From: an uncultured Caulobacterales bacterium
Lineage (GTDB): Bacteria; Pseudomonadota; Alphaproteobacteria; Caulobacterales; Caulobacteraceae
Length of the DNA: 63,329 nucleotides
Assembly (NCBI GenBank): GCA_903858685.1
Contig: CAIOJR010000261.1
Span: 1 to 63,329, forward strand
Direction: 5' to 3'
Numbering within the stretch: the stretch's first letter is position 1; each line of letters starts with the position of its first letter. Below, in pieces: positions 8,636 through 17,447 of this stretch. The notes beneath the pieces are model-generated. The model was not told the origin of the DNA. It made no database searches and saw nothing but the letters and a program-made list of their open reading frames with translations. The position numbers and the translations under genes are program-made.

Positions 8636-9436
8636 CTAGGCGCTGTATCCCCCGTCGCAACTGAACTGCGCCCCGGTGACGGTCGCGCAGGCGTCGGACA
8701 GCAGGAACAGGATCATGTCGGCGATTTCCTCCGGCTTGGCGAAGCGGCCAAGCGGGGTGGCCATGCGGGCCAGTTCGGCAAAGGCTGCGGGTTCGTTTCC
8801 GCCGGATCTTTGCAAAAGATCGCGGAACATCGGCGTGTCGCTCCACATCGGGGTCTCTACGCCGCCGGGCAGGATCGCGTTGACCCGGATGCCCTCGGCT
8901 GCGCCCTCTCTGGCCGCAACACGCGCCAACTGCAGCGCGCCAGCCTTGGACGCGCCATAGGCCCCGACGCCTGGCTCGGCGCGGATCGCGGAGGCTGAGC
9001 TCGTCACCACCATGGCGCCGCCCCGACCAGACATCCTGATCAGCCGAAAGCCGGTCTGGAGCGTCAGGAACACGCCGTCCAGATTGGCCGCCAGGATGCG
9101 GCGCCACATCTCGAAGCTCATCTCGGCGATAGGGGCGGCGGCGGAGGCGCCCGCATTGGCCACGACATGATCCAGATGGCCGAACCTGGCCTCGATGCGC
9201 GCCTGCGTCGCCTCCCATTCGATCGGGTCGGCCACATCCTGCACGATGCTCAGAATCTGGCGGTCGCTACGGGTCAGGCTGTCGCTCACGGCGTGGAGAG
9301 CGGCGGCGTTGCGGTCCACCAGCACCAGGCCTGATGCGCCGGCCAGCACGAGACGGTGAGCGCAGGCGGCGCCGATCCCGCTGGCGGCGCCGGTGATCAG
9401 GGCGGTTCTTCCGCTGAAGGAGGGGTTGGGGAACAT
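8636..9436 (-). CDS. Short-chain dehydrogenase/reductase (SDR) family oxidoreductase
   Basis: From the ATG at 9436 the product is 266 residues, the classical SDR size. It has the Rossmann motif TGAASGIGAA near residue 15, NAGAS, a catalytic Ser in VVTSSASAIRAE, and YGASKAG with the catalytic Tyr and Lys. The C-terminus CDGGYSA is also typical. A GAGG stretch lies 11 bases before this start; the open frame continues upstream but without homology. It should be an NAD(P)-dependent alcohol or keto reductase. It converges on the epoxide-hydrolase-like gene with a 61-base gap. Substrate unknown; hydroxyacyl or diol oxidation would fit the neighbourhood. Confidence 0.9.
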   Translation of the reverse strand: MFPNPSFSGRTALITGAASGIGAACAHRLVLAGASGLVLVDRNAAALHAVSDSLTRSDRQILSIVQDVADPIEWEATQARIEARFGHLDHVVANAGASAAAPIAEMSFEMWRRILAANLDGVFLTLQTGFRLIRMSGRGGAMVVTSSASAIRAEPGVGAYGASKAGALQLARVAAREGAAEGIRVNAILPGGVETPMWSDTPMFRDLLQRSGGNEPAAFAELARMATPLGRFAKPEEIADMILFLLSDACATVTGAQFSCDGGYSA

Positions 9437-9550
9437 GGCTTTTGTGACCTCGACATACCGAATGACACTCTTACCGCGCGCTCCGGCTTGGCTTAAGATT
9501 AGATGTGTCGCGCCGCAAAATGTGATCGCGCGCACAGGCTGGAGCTGAAA

Positions 9551-10837
9551 ATGATCGCCGCGCTAGGGATTGTCGCCCTTGTGATCCTGGCCCTCTTGAG
9601 CATGTCTGCGCTGTTTTCGGCGGCTGAGACGGCCATGACCGGCGCCAGTCGCGCGCGGATGCACCAGCTTGAGCGGGACGGGGACCGCGCCGCCCGGCGC
9701 GTCAATCGTCTGATCACCCATCAGGAAAAGATGATTGGCGCCCTGCTGCTCGGCAACAGCCTGATCAACATCCTCTGTTCGGCTCTCGTGACCGACGTGC
9801 TGGAGCGGCAGTTGCCTCGCCCCTGGGGCGTGATCATCTCAACCGGGGTCATGACCGTGCTGGTGCTGGTCTATGCCGAAGTGCTGCCCAAGACTGTCGC
9901 CCTGGGGCGGCCGGACGACGTGGCGCGGGTGCTGTCCTGGCCGACGGTCGTGGCGGTCAAGCTGTTCGGTCCGGTCATCTCGGCGATCCAGTGGTGCATC
10001 GTTCAGGCACTGGCCCTGTTCGGGTTCGAAGTCTCGCCGGAGGCTGACGCGTCAGCGGCTCAGGAAGAGATCCGCGGCGCCATCGAATACCACCATGAGG
10101 AAGGTCTGGTGGAGGACCGGGACCGCCGGATGCTGGGCGGCGTGCTCGACCTGTCGGAAATGGATGTCACCCAGGTCATGGTGCACCGCAAGAACATCGT
10201 CCTGCTTGATGCAGACCTGCCGGCGCGCGAACTGGTGCGCGAGGCGCTGGAGGCGCCCTATACGCGTCTGCCGCTTTATCGCGGAGATTCGGAAAACATC
10301 ATTGGCGTGCTGCACGCGCGCGACCTCGCCCGCGCCATTGCCGCCTGCGACGGCGACCCGGACCGGGTGGATATAGTGGCTGTCGCGCGGGAGCCCTGGT
10401 TCATCCCGGACACCACCAACCTGAAGAGCCAGCTTCAGGCCTTTCTGAAGCGCAAGAACCATTTCGCCCTGACGGTGGACGAATATGGCGCCCTGATGGG
10501 ACTGGTGACGCTGGAAGATATTCTGGAAGAAATTGTCGGCGAGATTGAGGACGAGCACGACTTCACGGTCGAAGGCGTTCGCCGCCAGCCCGATGGCTCG
10601 GTCAATCTGGACGGCTCTGTCACCATTCGCGATCTGAATCGGGCCATGGACTGGAACCTGCCGGACGATGAGTGGGTGACGGTGGCGGGTCTTGTGATTC
10701 ATGAGGCCCAGACCATTCCCGAGCCGGGCCAGACCTTCATCTTCCACGGCCACCGGTTTCAGGTGCTGCGCCGCCAACGCAACCAGATCACGGCCCTGCG
10801 GGTTTCGCCAAAGCTGGACGCCTCGGCGGACGCCTGA
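9551..10837 (+). CDS. CorC/HlyC-type membrane protein (CNNM/DUF21 + CBS pair + CorC C-domain)
   Basis: GGAG lies 6 bases before the ATG at 9551. The 428-residue product has an N-terminal DUF21/CNNM transmembrane domain (about residues 1-180, four hydrophobic segments, with the conserved SALFSAAETAMTGASRARMH). Two CBS motifs follow (about 200-330; DVMVHR-like and YGALMGLVTLEDILEEIVGEI), then a CorC_HlyC domain with DGSVTIRDLNRAMDWNLPDD. The family transports or controls Mg2+/Co2+ or other divalent ions (CorC, MpfA, CNNM). Complete and not obviously part of an operon; it converges on the small gene at 10844-11125. Confidence 0.92.
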   Translation: MIAALGIVALVILALLSMSALFSAAETAMTGASRARMHQLERDGDRAARRVNRLITHQEKMIGALLLGNSLINILCSALVTDVLERQLPRPWGVIISTGVMTVLVLVYAEVLPKTVALGRPDDVARVLSWPTVVAVKLFGPVISAIQWCIVQALALFGFEVSPEADASAAQEEIRGAIEYHHEEGLVEDRDRRMLGGVLDLSEMDVTQVMVHRKNIVLLDADLPARELVREALEAPYTRLPLYRGDSENIIGVLHARDLARAIAACDGDPDRVDIVAVAREPWFIPDTTNLKSQLQAFLKRKNHFALTVDEYGALMGLVTLEDILEEIVGEIEDEHDFTVEGVRRQPDGSVNLDGSVTIRDLNRAMDWNLPDDEWVTVAGLVIHEAQTIPEPGQTFIFHGHRFQVLRRQRNQITALRVSPKLDASADA

Positions 10838-10843
10838 GTCCTT

Positions 10844-11125
10844 TCAACTGAGCACTGACGTCAGCCCCATTCGCGCCAAGGCGCTTTCCAGCATGGCCAG
10901 GGCGACGTCTTCGCCCTGTTCGCGCTCCAGTCTCGCCACCTGTGCGATGATGCGCACAAGCAGGGTGCGCTCATCGCCTTCCAGTTGGAAAAAGGCAGTC
11001 AGCAAGGTCTGACTATCCGCACCACCCGACACAGCCCGTGACCGGCCAAGCCTTCGTCGGGCGTCTGGCAAGGCAGCGGGCGCTGTGGATTTGGCCGTTG
11101 TCGTCACGTCTCTGTCGAAGTCCAT
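10844..11125 (-). CDS. Small hypothetical protein (93 residues)
   Basis: The ATG at 11125 is preceded by GAGGG at suitable distance, which is why I prefer it to a longer open frame reaching 11257. The product starts MDFDRDVTTTAKS. Its first half is basic and probably disordered. The second half is a predicted amphipathic helix pair, LLTAFFQLEGDERTLLVRII then LEREQGEDVALAMLESAL. No signal peptide, membrane segment or metal motif is visible and I do not recognise a family. Helical content and small size would fit a regulator or adaptor, but that is a guess. Confidence 0.6.
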   Translation of the reverse strand: MDFDRDVTTTAKSTAPAALPDARRRLGRSRAVSGGADSQTLLTAFFQLEGDERTLLVRIIAQVARLEREQGEDVALAMLESALARMGLTSVLS

Positions 11126-11324
11126 ATGAAGCGCCCTCAAGGTGAACCTGCGCGAGGGGGCCATGGCGCCGCCGCTCCCGTCCTTCAGTTGCGCCGCCGC
11201 TCCGCCATGGGCGCCGTACTGACTGGATGAGAGACGCCGCCTGGGCGGTTCGCCCACAGTCGACAGGTCTGGGGCGCCTTGTCGCAGCTAGCTCACGGGG
11301 CGATGGATAGGTTCGGCGCCATGC

Positions 11325-11735
11325 TCACGGCTGGTCCTTCCTGGGGATTGCGGCGGCCTCTTCCTTGGTCAGTTTGCGCAGGGTCTTCACGATGCAGGTC
11401 TCGCGCCCGATCGAGGTGTCGTCTGCGACGGTTATGTCGAGGTCGAGGGGCGAGCATACCGTGGAGGTGCCGTGAAATCTTGTGACGAGGTGAACCCCGA
11501 TGCCGCGCAACATGCTGCAATCGTCGCTCATCTCGGCCTTCCAGATGTCGCGGCCGTTGACGCGCATATAGAGGGTCCTGGCGTCGGGCGCGCGCCAGCC
11601 TTGCCACTCGCTCGAATAGAAGCACTCATAATGCGGTTTGGCTGGGGGGGCGGGCGCAGGATCGGCGGCAAAGGTCTGGCCCGTGGCCAGAGCTGACAGC
11701 AGGGCGGCGGCGATGGCGATGGACGGCTTGCGCAT
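11325..11735 (-). CDS. Secreted DUF6491-like protein
   Basis: AAGGA stands 8 bases before the ATG at 11735, giving a 136-residue product with a signal peptide (about residues 1-24, ending TFA-AD). The mature part has C-F near its start, GWRAPDARTLYMRVNGRDIW, then DDCSML, VCSPLDLDITV and a C-terminal RKLTKEEAAAIP. This order of paired Cys residues and the CSPLDLD block is what I know from DUF6491 proteins of Caulobacter and Sphingomonas relatives. Function unknown; the Cys may form disulfides in the periplasm. It is transcribed alone, away from the gene at 11951. Confidence 0.75.
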   Translation of the reverse strand: MRKPSIAIAAALLSALATGQTFAADPAPAPPAKPHYECFYSSEWQGWRAPDARTLYMRVNGRDIWKAEMSDDCSMLRGIGVHLVTRFHGTSTVCSPLDLDITVADDTSIGRETCIVKTLRKLTKEEAAAIPRKDQP

Positions 11736-11950
11736 GGATTTGGGTCCTTTTGACAGTCTTGGCGCCCCCGCTGACACACCTCAAGATCGGGCGCTAATCT
11801 CCATTCGTCAATCTGTTCGGCGCGGATCGCGATTTTTCGGGCACGCGACGTTACGGCGCCCGCCATTTCCGCCGTATCCGCGATTGCCTTTGTTTTCGCG
11901 GCGTTCCACCCTGCGCTCAAGGATCAAAAAGACCATGAGGACGCCGGGAC

Positions 11951-13069
11951 ATGACGCTGACCAAGGGCGACGATTATCCGATCCATCAGACGCCGGAGCC
12001 GATCGCCTTTTCCGGCACGGACCGAAACTTCTATGACCGCTATTTCTTCAACGGCTATGCGCCCGCGGGAGACGCCGCGCGGGCGGGTTTGATGTTCGCC
12101 GCAGCCTTTGGCGTCTATCCTCACCTCAATATAGCCGACGCCTCGTTCGTCTTTGTGCGCGACGGGGTGGAGGTCGCCCTGCACGGATCCAAATGGCTGA
12201 ATATGGAGCGGATGGACCTGAGCGTCGGGCCGATCCGGATCGAGATTGTCGAGCCTCTGAAGGTGCTGAAACTGCTGGTCGATGCGCCGGATCAGGGGGT
12301 GAAGGCCGAGATCACCTTCACCGGACGCGCGCCGCCGATTGAAGAGCCGCGATTTATTCGCCGCATCGGGCCGCGCAGTTTCATGGACTATACGCGTTTG
12401 ACCCAGAACGGCCATTATCAGGGCTGGGTCGAACTGGACGGCAAGCGCGAGGACATTTCCGGCTTTGTCGGCACGCGCGACCGGTCCTGGGGCGTGCGAC
12501 CGATTGGCGCGCGCGATCCTCAGGAGACAATTCCGGTCCAGCCGCCCCAGTTCTTCTGGCTCTGGTCGCCCTGCAATTTCGAGGCAGGCAGCTTTTTCTT
12601 CCACACAAACGACGACGCAAACGGTCTGCCTTGGAACAGGCGCGCCGTCTGGCAGGCTGATGGCGCGGAGCCTGTGGACTTCGATCACGGCGTCACGTCC
12701 AAGGTGGTCTGGGCGGGCGGCACGCGCCACGCCGCATCAGCCTCTGTGGATATCGAGACCGAACCTGGTCAGTTGTCGATCAGCTTTGAACCGGGCCTGA
12801 AATTCTTCATGCTGGGTCTTGGCTACACCCACCCCAAATGGGGGCACGGCATGGCCCACGGACCGCTGGCGGTGGAGCGTGAAGACTTCGTGATCGCCGA
12901 TATCAACGTGATGCAGCCGCAGTTCCTGCACATACAGGCCCTGTCGGAGGTCACCTATACCGGCCCAGGCGGGCTGACCGCCAAGGGCCGCGGCGTACTG
13001 GAGCAACTGGCCATTGGTCCCCATGCGCCGTCCGGTTTCGAATCGATGCTGGACGCTGCGCCCTGGTGA
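11951..13069 (+). CDS. CrtC/AttH-like hypothetical protein
   Basis: The 372-residue soluble protein has no signal peptide. It is rich in beta strands and contains GTRDRSWGVRPIG in its middle, followed by PPQFFWLWSPCNF. A DRSWGxR block inside a two-lobed beta-barrel is typical of the hydroxyneurosporene synthase (CrtC)/AttH-like superfamily and of uncharacterised DUF7064/7065 proteins often found with lipid or steroid catabolism genes. I assign the superfamily from motif memory only. GAGGACGCCGGGAC lies just before the ATG. It could act on, or bind, a hydrophobic substrate; no reaction can be claimed. Confidence 0.6.
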   Translation: MTLTKGDDYPIHQTPEPIAFSGTDRNFYDRYFFNGYAPAGDAARAGLMFAAAFGVYPHLNIADASFVFVRDGVEVALHGSKWLNMERMDLSVGPIRIEIVEPLKVLKLLVDAPDQGVKAEITFTGRAPPIEEPRFIRRIGPRSFMDYTRLTQNGHYQGWVELDGKREDISGFVGTRDRSWGVRPIGARDPQETIPVQPPQFFWLWSPCNFEAGSFFFHTNDDANGLPWNRRAVWQADGAEPVDFDHGVTSKVVWAGGTRHAASASVDIETEPGQLSISFEPGLKFFMLGLGYTHPKWGHGMAHGPLAVEREDFVIADINVMQPQFLHIQALSEVTYTGPGGLTAKGRGVLEQLAIGPHAPSGFESMLDAAPW

Positions 13070-13093
13070 TCGGTCGAGCGCGCCGTCCAAGCC

Positions 13094-15112
13094 TCAGCTT
13101 TCGCGGGCGAGGCTGCGGGTCCAGCGATAGAGGCCATAGGTCCCGGCGAGGAAGCTGACAAAGGCCAGCGGCATCGCGATGGGGCCGAAGCTGTCGCTGA
13201 CCAGGCCGATGGGGAAATCGGTGTCGCTGACCTTGATCATGCCCGTCTTGGCGGCGGCTATGGCGCCGGCCAGGGCGACGCTGAACAGGCTTTCGCCCAC
13301 GATCAGGCCGGACGCGAGAATGACGCCCAGCCTTTTGGCCATGTCCGGATGGGGTCCCTTTTCCACCCATTTGTCATAGGCCCAGCCCGCTACGGCGCCG
13401 AAGACGACAGTGGTCATGGTGCCGCTCGGCAGATAGATGCCCAGAGCCACGGCCAGGGGCGGCACGCGCATCTTCTTCAGTAGGCCCAGCGTCTCGTCTA
13501 TGGCGATCAGAACCGCGCCGAGCGCCATGCCGCCGCCCAGATGCACCCAGTCCGCCGTGCCGCCCAGAAGCTGCTTGGCGAGCGTCGAGATCAGAACCGC
13601 CTGAGGCGCGGCCAGGGGGTGCGCGCCCGCATTGGCGGCGCCGGTAAAGCCATAGGCGTTGTTGAGTAGATCGAGGATCGGTGGAATGACGATGGAACCG
13701 GCGATGACGCCGAACACCAGCGCCGCCTGCTGACGCCACGGGGTCGCGCCCACCAGTTGCCCGGTCTTCAGGTCTTGCAGATTGTCGTTGGAAATCGTGG
13801 CGACCGTGAACACGACGGAGGTCAGGAACAGGGCCAGCGCCACCAGCGCCTTGGCGCCAGGCTCGCCCACCAGGGGCTTGATCGTCAGGGCCAGTATAGA
13901 TGCTGCGGCGACCACCCCCAGAATGCCCAGTCCGGAAACAGGACTGTTGGACGAGCCGATCAGGCCCGCCATGTAGCCGCAGACGGCGGCCACCAGAAAG
14001 CCGACCACCACGACGAAGATCAGCCCGCCGATGATAATGGGCAGGGCATAGGCGCTGAGAGGGCCGCCGGCGATAAAGCTCCAGATCAGGCCCGCCAGAG
14101 GGATCATGGCGGCGGCCGAAATAATGGCGACCCAGCTGATGGGAATGTCCTGCTCTGTAATGTCCAGAACCACGCCGGTCTTGCGCGCGCTGGCGGCGGC
14201 GAGCGCAGAGGTCAGTCCCTTCCAGACCGGTACGGCGAGTTTGGCCAGGGTCCATAGGGCCGCCGCGGCGATGGCGCCGGCGCCGACGAAGCGGACCTCA
14301 TGCTTCCAGACTCCCACCGCGATCCTGGCCGCGTCGCCGGCCTCGGGATGCAGCGCGCTCAGCAGGGGGGTGAGGAAGACCCAGGCGATCAGCACGCCCA
14401 CGCCCATGGCCACGCCCACAGACAGGCCGACCAGATGGCCCGCGCCCAGCAAGGCGAATTGCAGGTTGAAGCCCATGCCGGTCGCGCTGGACCCGATGCG
14501 GAAATACCGGGCGGCTTCGCCCACAAAGATCTTTGTGCCGACAATGGCGGCATAGGCGGCTGAGGCGACAGAGCCCCATAGCACGGCGGCCAGCCCTGCC
14601 TTGCCCTCGGCTGCGGCGGCCGCAGCGTCCTCACCCGAACCCGCGCCCACCTTCAGCACCTCGGCGGCGGCGACGCCCTCGGGGTAGGGCAGGTCGGATT
14701 GCGTCACCAGAGCCCGGCGCAGAGGGATCGAATACATCACCCCCAGAACGCCGCCGACGGCGCAGACGGAGAAGGACTGCCAGAACGGAAAGCCCGTCCA
14801 CCACCCCACCATGATCAGGCCCGGCAGAACAAAGATGATCGAAGAAAGGGTTCCAGCGGCTGAGGCCACCGTCTGGACGATATTGTTCTCGTATATGGTA
14901 GAGCTCTTGAACATTCTCAGCACGGCCATCGAAATGACAGCCGCCGGAATGGAGGATGCGAAGGTCAGTCCCGCCTGCAGTCCCAGATAAACATTGGCGG
15001 CGGTGAAGACGACCGTGATCAGGGCGCCCAGAATGAGCCCGCGAACGGTCAGTTCAATCCGCTTGCCTGCGCTGCCGGGGTCTGTCTTTGCGGGATTTAC
15101 CGATATTGTCAC
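13094..15112 (-). CDS. OPT family oligopeptide transporter
   Basis: The 672-residue inner-membrane protein has about 14-16 hydrophobic segments. The N-terminal signature of the OPT superfamily is present: ELTVRGLILGALITVVFTAA followed by NVYLGLQAGLTFASSIPAAV. Later come GSSNSPVSGLGILG and NDNLQDLKTGQLVGATPWRQ, both typical of the PTR2/YSL-related bacterial branch. It probably imports oligopeptides or metal chelates using the proton gradient. A GTG at 15112 has AAGG 8 bases upstream; an earlier in-frame GTG at 15133 lacks a good ribosome site, so I prefer 15112. The gene stands alone and converges on the CrtC-like gene. Confidence 0.92.
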   Translation of the reverse strand: MTISVNPAKTDPGSAGKRIELTVRGLILGALITVVFTAANVYLGLQAGLTFASSIPAAVISMAVLRMFKSSTIYENNIVQTVASAAGTLSSIIFVLPGLIMVGWWTGFPFWQSFSVCAVGGVLGVMYSIPLRRALVTQSDLPYPEGVAAAEVLKVGAGSGEDAAAAAAEGKAGLAAVLWGSVASAAYAAIVGTKIFVGEAARYFRIGSSATGMGFNLQFALLGAGHLVGLSVGVAMGVGVLIAWVFLTPLLSALHPEAGDAARIAVGVWKHEVRFVGAGAIAAAALWTLAKLAVPVWKGLTSALAAASARKTGVVLDITEQDIPISWVAIISAAAMIPLAGLIWSFIAGGPLSAYALPIIIGGLIFVVVVGFLVAAVCGYMAGLIGSSNSPVSGLGILGVVAAASILALTIKPLVGEPGAKALVALALFLTSVVFTVATISNDNLQDLKTGQLVGATPWRQQAALVFGVIAGSIVIPPILDLLNNAYGFTGAANAGAHPLAAPQAVLISTLAKQLLGGTADWVHLGGGMALGAVLIAIDETLGLLKKMRVPPLAVALGIYLPSGTMTTVVFGAVAGWAYDKWVEKGPHPDMAKRLGVILASGLIVGESLFSVALAGAIAAAKTGMIKVSDTDFPIGLVSDSFGPIAMPLAFVSFLAGTYGLYRWTRSLARES

Positions 15113-15320
15113 AGGGCCGCCCTTGAAAATCACGTGTTCGGGCAGACCCTAAGCAAATGTCCCCGTCGCGTCCAATCCCGTCTTTTGGCGACACAACCAT
15201 CTGCCCGCGCGCTGTGGCGCCCATTTCCGGGCCATTAGCCGCCGCCGGGGGCTGCGACACGCTCAAGGCTGAGCCGATGCGGGACGTCTCGAAATTGGAG
15301 ACCTCGTCTTAGCCGGGGGG

Positions 15321-16178
15321 CTATTGGCGCACAGCGCTCAGCCCATAGGTGCGCAGTTGCGCCTGTACGCTGTCAGGGCCTGCGAGGTGGGCGGCGCCGA
15401 CAGCCACAAAAGCGACGCCGGGGGTTTTCATCCGTTCGGCGATCTGCCGTGCGAAATTCTGGTTTCGGCGCACGATCAGCAGCTGATAAAGATCGCCCGA
15501 CATATCCTTGCGCATCAGAACCGCGATCCGGCTGACGTCTCCGGCCTCCCAGGCCATTTCGAGCTGGTCCAGATCGGCGAGTTCGTCGTCAAACTCATCA
15601 AGCGTCTGGCGCAAGAGGTCGACCTCCTGCGGCTCTGTCATATCGGCAAAATAGCGCAGTTGTTGCTCGGTGGTCTCGAACGCCTTTACCGGCTCCCCGC
15701 GCTTGTCGGCTGCGGCCTTTAGCAATTTGTCCACTCCGGCTTCGGGATCATAGCCCGCGCGTTGCAGTGGGACGACATTGAGGCTGACCGCCGCAAGCCA
15801 CGGTCTCATGCGATCAAAGGCGGTTGTTGAACCGCCCAGCGATTGCAGCGCCTTTTCCAGCTTGGCGCGATAGGTGTCGTCCAGCTTGGCGCGAAGCGGT
15901 CTGGCGCTGTCCAGACCGAGCTGCATCAGCAACAGCTGCATCCTTGCAGGATTGTCCACATCGGCAATTTCGAGCCAAAGCTCGCCGCTTTCTTTCAGCG
16001 CCTGCTCGACCTTGGGCGTGTCCCACACGGCTGCATGTCTGAGCAGATGCACGCTGCCATAAAGATAGACAGTCGAGGCGCCGTTCGTGACTTTCCAAAG
16101 GGCCGGTTCCGCCAGAGCCGCGACAGGGGCCGTGATCATGGCAAGGAGGCACAGAACCGGGAGAAGTTTCCTGAACAT
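15321..16178 (-). CDS. TraB/GumN family protein
   Basis: The 285-residue product has a signal peptide (about residues 1-23, ending ALA-E) and the family's opening block LWKVTNGASTVYLYGSVHLL, with the conserved GSxH motif. A second conserved region near the C-terminus reads FVAVGAAHLAGPDSV (GxxHLxG). TraB/GumN/Tiki proteins share an erythromycin-esterase/EreA-like metal-dependent fold; animal Tiki is a protease, while the bacterial role is largely unknown. It is probably periplasmic. It is divergent from the dihydrouridine synthase at 16332. Confidence 0.88.
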   Translation of the reverse strand: MFRKLLPVLCLLAMITAPVAALAEPALWKVTNGASTVYLYGSVHLLRHAAVWDTPKVEQALKESGELWLEIADVDNPARMQLLLMQLGLDSARPLRAKLDDTYRAKLEKALQSLGGSTTAFDRMRPWLAAVSLNVVPLQRAGYDPEAGVDKLLKAAADKRGEPVKAFETTEQQLRYFADMTEPQEVDLLRQTLDEFDDELADLDQLEMAWEAGDVSRIAVLMRKDMSGDLYQLLIVRRNQNFARQIAERMKTPGVAFVAVGAAHLAGPDSVQAQLRTYGLSAVRQ

Positions 16179-16331
16179 GGCGGGGTCTCTGGCGCGACAG
16201 GGCTATGAAGGCGGGGCAAGCTTGGCACGACTCGACGCCCCGCCGATAGCACATAGCGCGCCTTGCAGCAGAAGGCTTTGGCTGGATGCAGGACTGGACC
16301 TTTTGCGCTGTCTCCGTCACAAGCCCAGTCC

Positions 16332-17336
16332 ATGACCGAGGCCTCATCCCGTCCAGACCTGCAGATTGGCGATGTCTCCATTCGCGGGCGCGTGCTTGTG
16401 GCGCCCATGACAGGCGTCAGCGATCTACCGTTTCGACGGGTCGCCTCAAAGCTTGGCGCGGCCTATGTGGCGACAGAGATGGTGGCTTGCGCTGAATTCG
16501 CCCGCGGCCGGCCCGACGTCGTGCGCCGTGCGGCGGTGGGTGACGGACTGCCCCTGATGGTGGTTCAGCTTGTCGGGTGCGACGCCGGACACATCGCCCA
16601 TGGCGCGCGCATGGCCCAAGCGGCGGGCGCTCATCTGATCGATCTGAATATGGGTTGTCCTGCCAAGGAGGTCACGGGCATTCAGTCCGGCTCGGCCCTG
16701 ATGCGCGATCTTGATCTGGCTGAGCGTCTGATCGCGGCTGCCGTCGGCGCGACCTCGCGGCCTGTGACGCTGAAGATGCGACTGGGCTGGGACGATGACA
16801 GTCGCAATGCGCCGGAACTGGCTCAGCGCGCTCAGGCCTGTGGCGTGGCGGCTATCACGGTGCACGGTCGCACGCGTCAGCAATTCTACCGGGGCGACGC
16901 AGACTGGGCCGCCGTGCGGGCGGTGAAGCAGGAGGTGAACATCCCTGTCGTCGTCAATGGCGATGTGACGGACGCCGCCTCGGCCCGCGCTGCGCTTGCG
17001 GCCTCTGGCGCTGATGCGGTGATGATCGGGCGCGGCGTCTATGGTCGTCCGTGGCTGGCGGCGTCGATAGACGAAGCGCTGAGCGGGCGTGAAGAGATGC
17101 GCGAGCCGGACCGTCATGCGCGGCTGGAGCTTGTGCTCGATCACTTCCGCCAGTCCCTCAGCTTCTATGGCGATCGGCTGGGCTTGAAGATTTTCCGCAA
17201 GCATCTGGGCTGGTATGTCGAGCGCGCGCCCTGGCCGGTTCAGGCGGCTGAGCGTCGCGAAGCCAAGAGCGCCCTATGCCGGCTGGATCAGCCTGCGCAG
17301 GTCGAGGCGGGGCTGGCCGCGCTGTGGGCCGCGTGA
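16332..17336 (+). CDS. dus: tRNA-dihydrouridine synthase (DusB/NifR3-like)
   Basis: The product of 334 residues is an FMN enzyme that reduces uridine to dihydrouridine in the tRNA D-loop. It shows VLVAPMTGVSDLPFRR at the N-terminus (flavin-binding TIM barrel), the active-site Cys in DLNMGCPAKEV, TLKMRLGWDD, ITVHGRTRQQFYRG and VNGDVTDAASA. The ATG at 16332 fits the family N-terminus; an upstream in-frame TTG at 16263 would add residues without homology. In alphaproteobacteria the homologous gene (nifR3) often sits with ntrB/ntrC, but not here. A 10-bp hairpin about 30 bases after the stop belongs more to the next operon's leader. Confidence 0.9.
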   Translation: MTEASSRPDLQIGDVSIRGRVLVAPMTGVSDLPFRRVASKLGAAYVATEMVACAEFARGRPDVVRRAAVGDGLPLMVVQLVGCDAGHIAHGARMAQAAGAHLIDLNMGCPAKEVTGIQSGSALMRDLDLAERLIAAAVGATSRPVTLKMRLGWDDDSRNAPELAQRAQACGVAAITVHGRTRQQFYRGDADWAAVRAVKQEVNIPVVVNGDVTDAASARAALAASGADAVMIGRGVYGRPWLAASIDEALSGREEMREPDRHARLELVLDHFRQSLSFYGDRLGLKIFRKHLGWYVERAPWPVQAAERREAKSALCRLDQPAQVEAGLAALWAA

Positions 17337-17366
17337 GAGGCGAATAAATTCAGCTTCTGAAATGCA

Positions 17367-17407
17367 TCAGACGCACAATCCGGGCTGGTGCGTCTGAACA
17401 ATCAGAC
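17367..17407 (+). promoter_or_regulatory. Leader with two mutually exclusive hairpins upstream of the molybdenum hydroxylase operon
   Basis: TCAGACGCAC (17367-17376) is perfectly complementary to GTGCGTCTGA (17388-17397). The last part of that second arm, GTCTGA (17392-17397), is also complementary to TCAGAC at 17402-17407 across a 4-base loop. The two pairings exclude each other. This could be a terminator for the dus gene without a T-tract, an attenuator-like leader, or overlapping protein-binding palindromes. Confidence 0.4.
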
Positions 17408-17414
17408 TATCATG

Positions 17415-17427
17415 TGAACACTGTTCA
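17415..17427. promoter_or_regulatory. Operator-like palindrome TGAACA-C-TGTTCA
   Basis: Two perfect 6-bp arms flank one base, 20 bases before the ATG of the 2Fe-2S subunit. A matching half-site TGAACA also lies at 17395-17400. The size and position fit a dimeric repressor (TetR, MarR or XRE type) controlling the operon. The ribosome site GGAGGA follows at 17435-17440. Confidence 0.45.
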
Positions 17428-17447
17428 AACCGTGGGAGGAAGCGAAC

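Noticed and set aside
11166-11203. Direct repeat of GCGCCGCCGCTCC (11166-11178 and 11191-11203)
   Set aside because: Two copies of a GC-only 13-mer in GC-rich intergenic DNA; no wider structure or motif supports a function.
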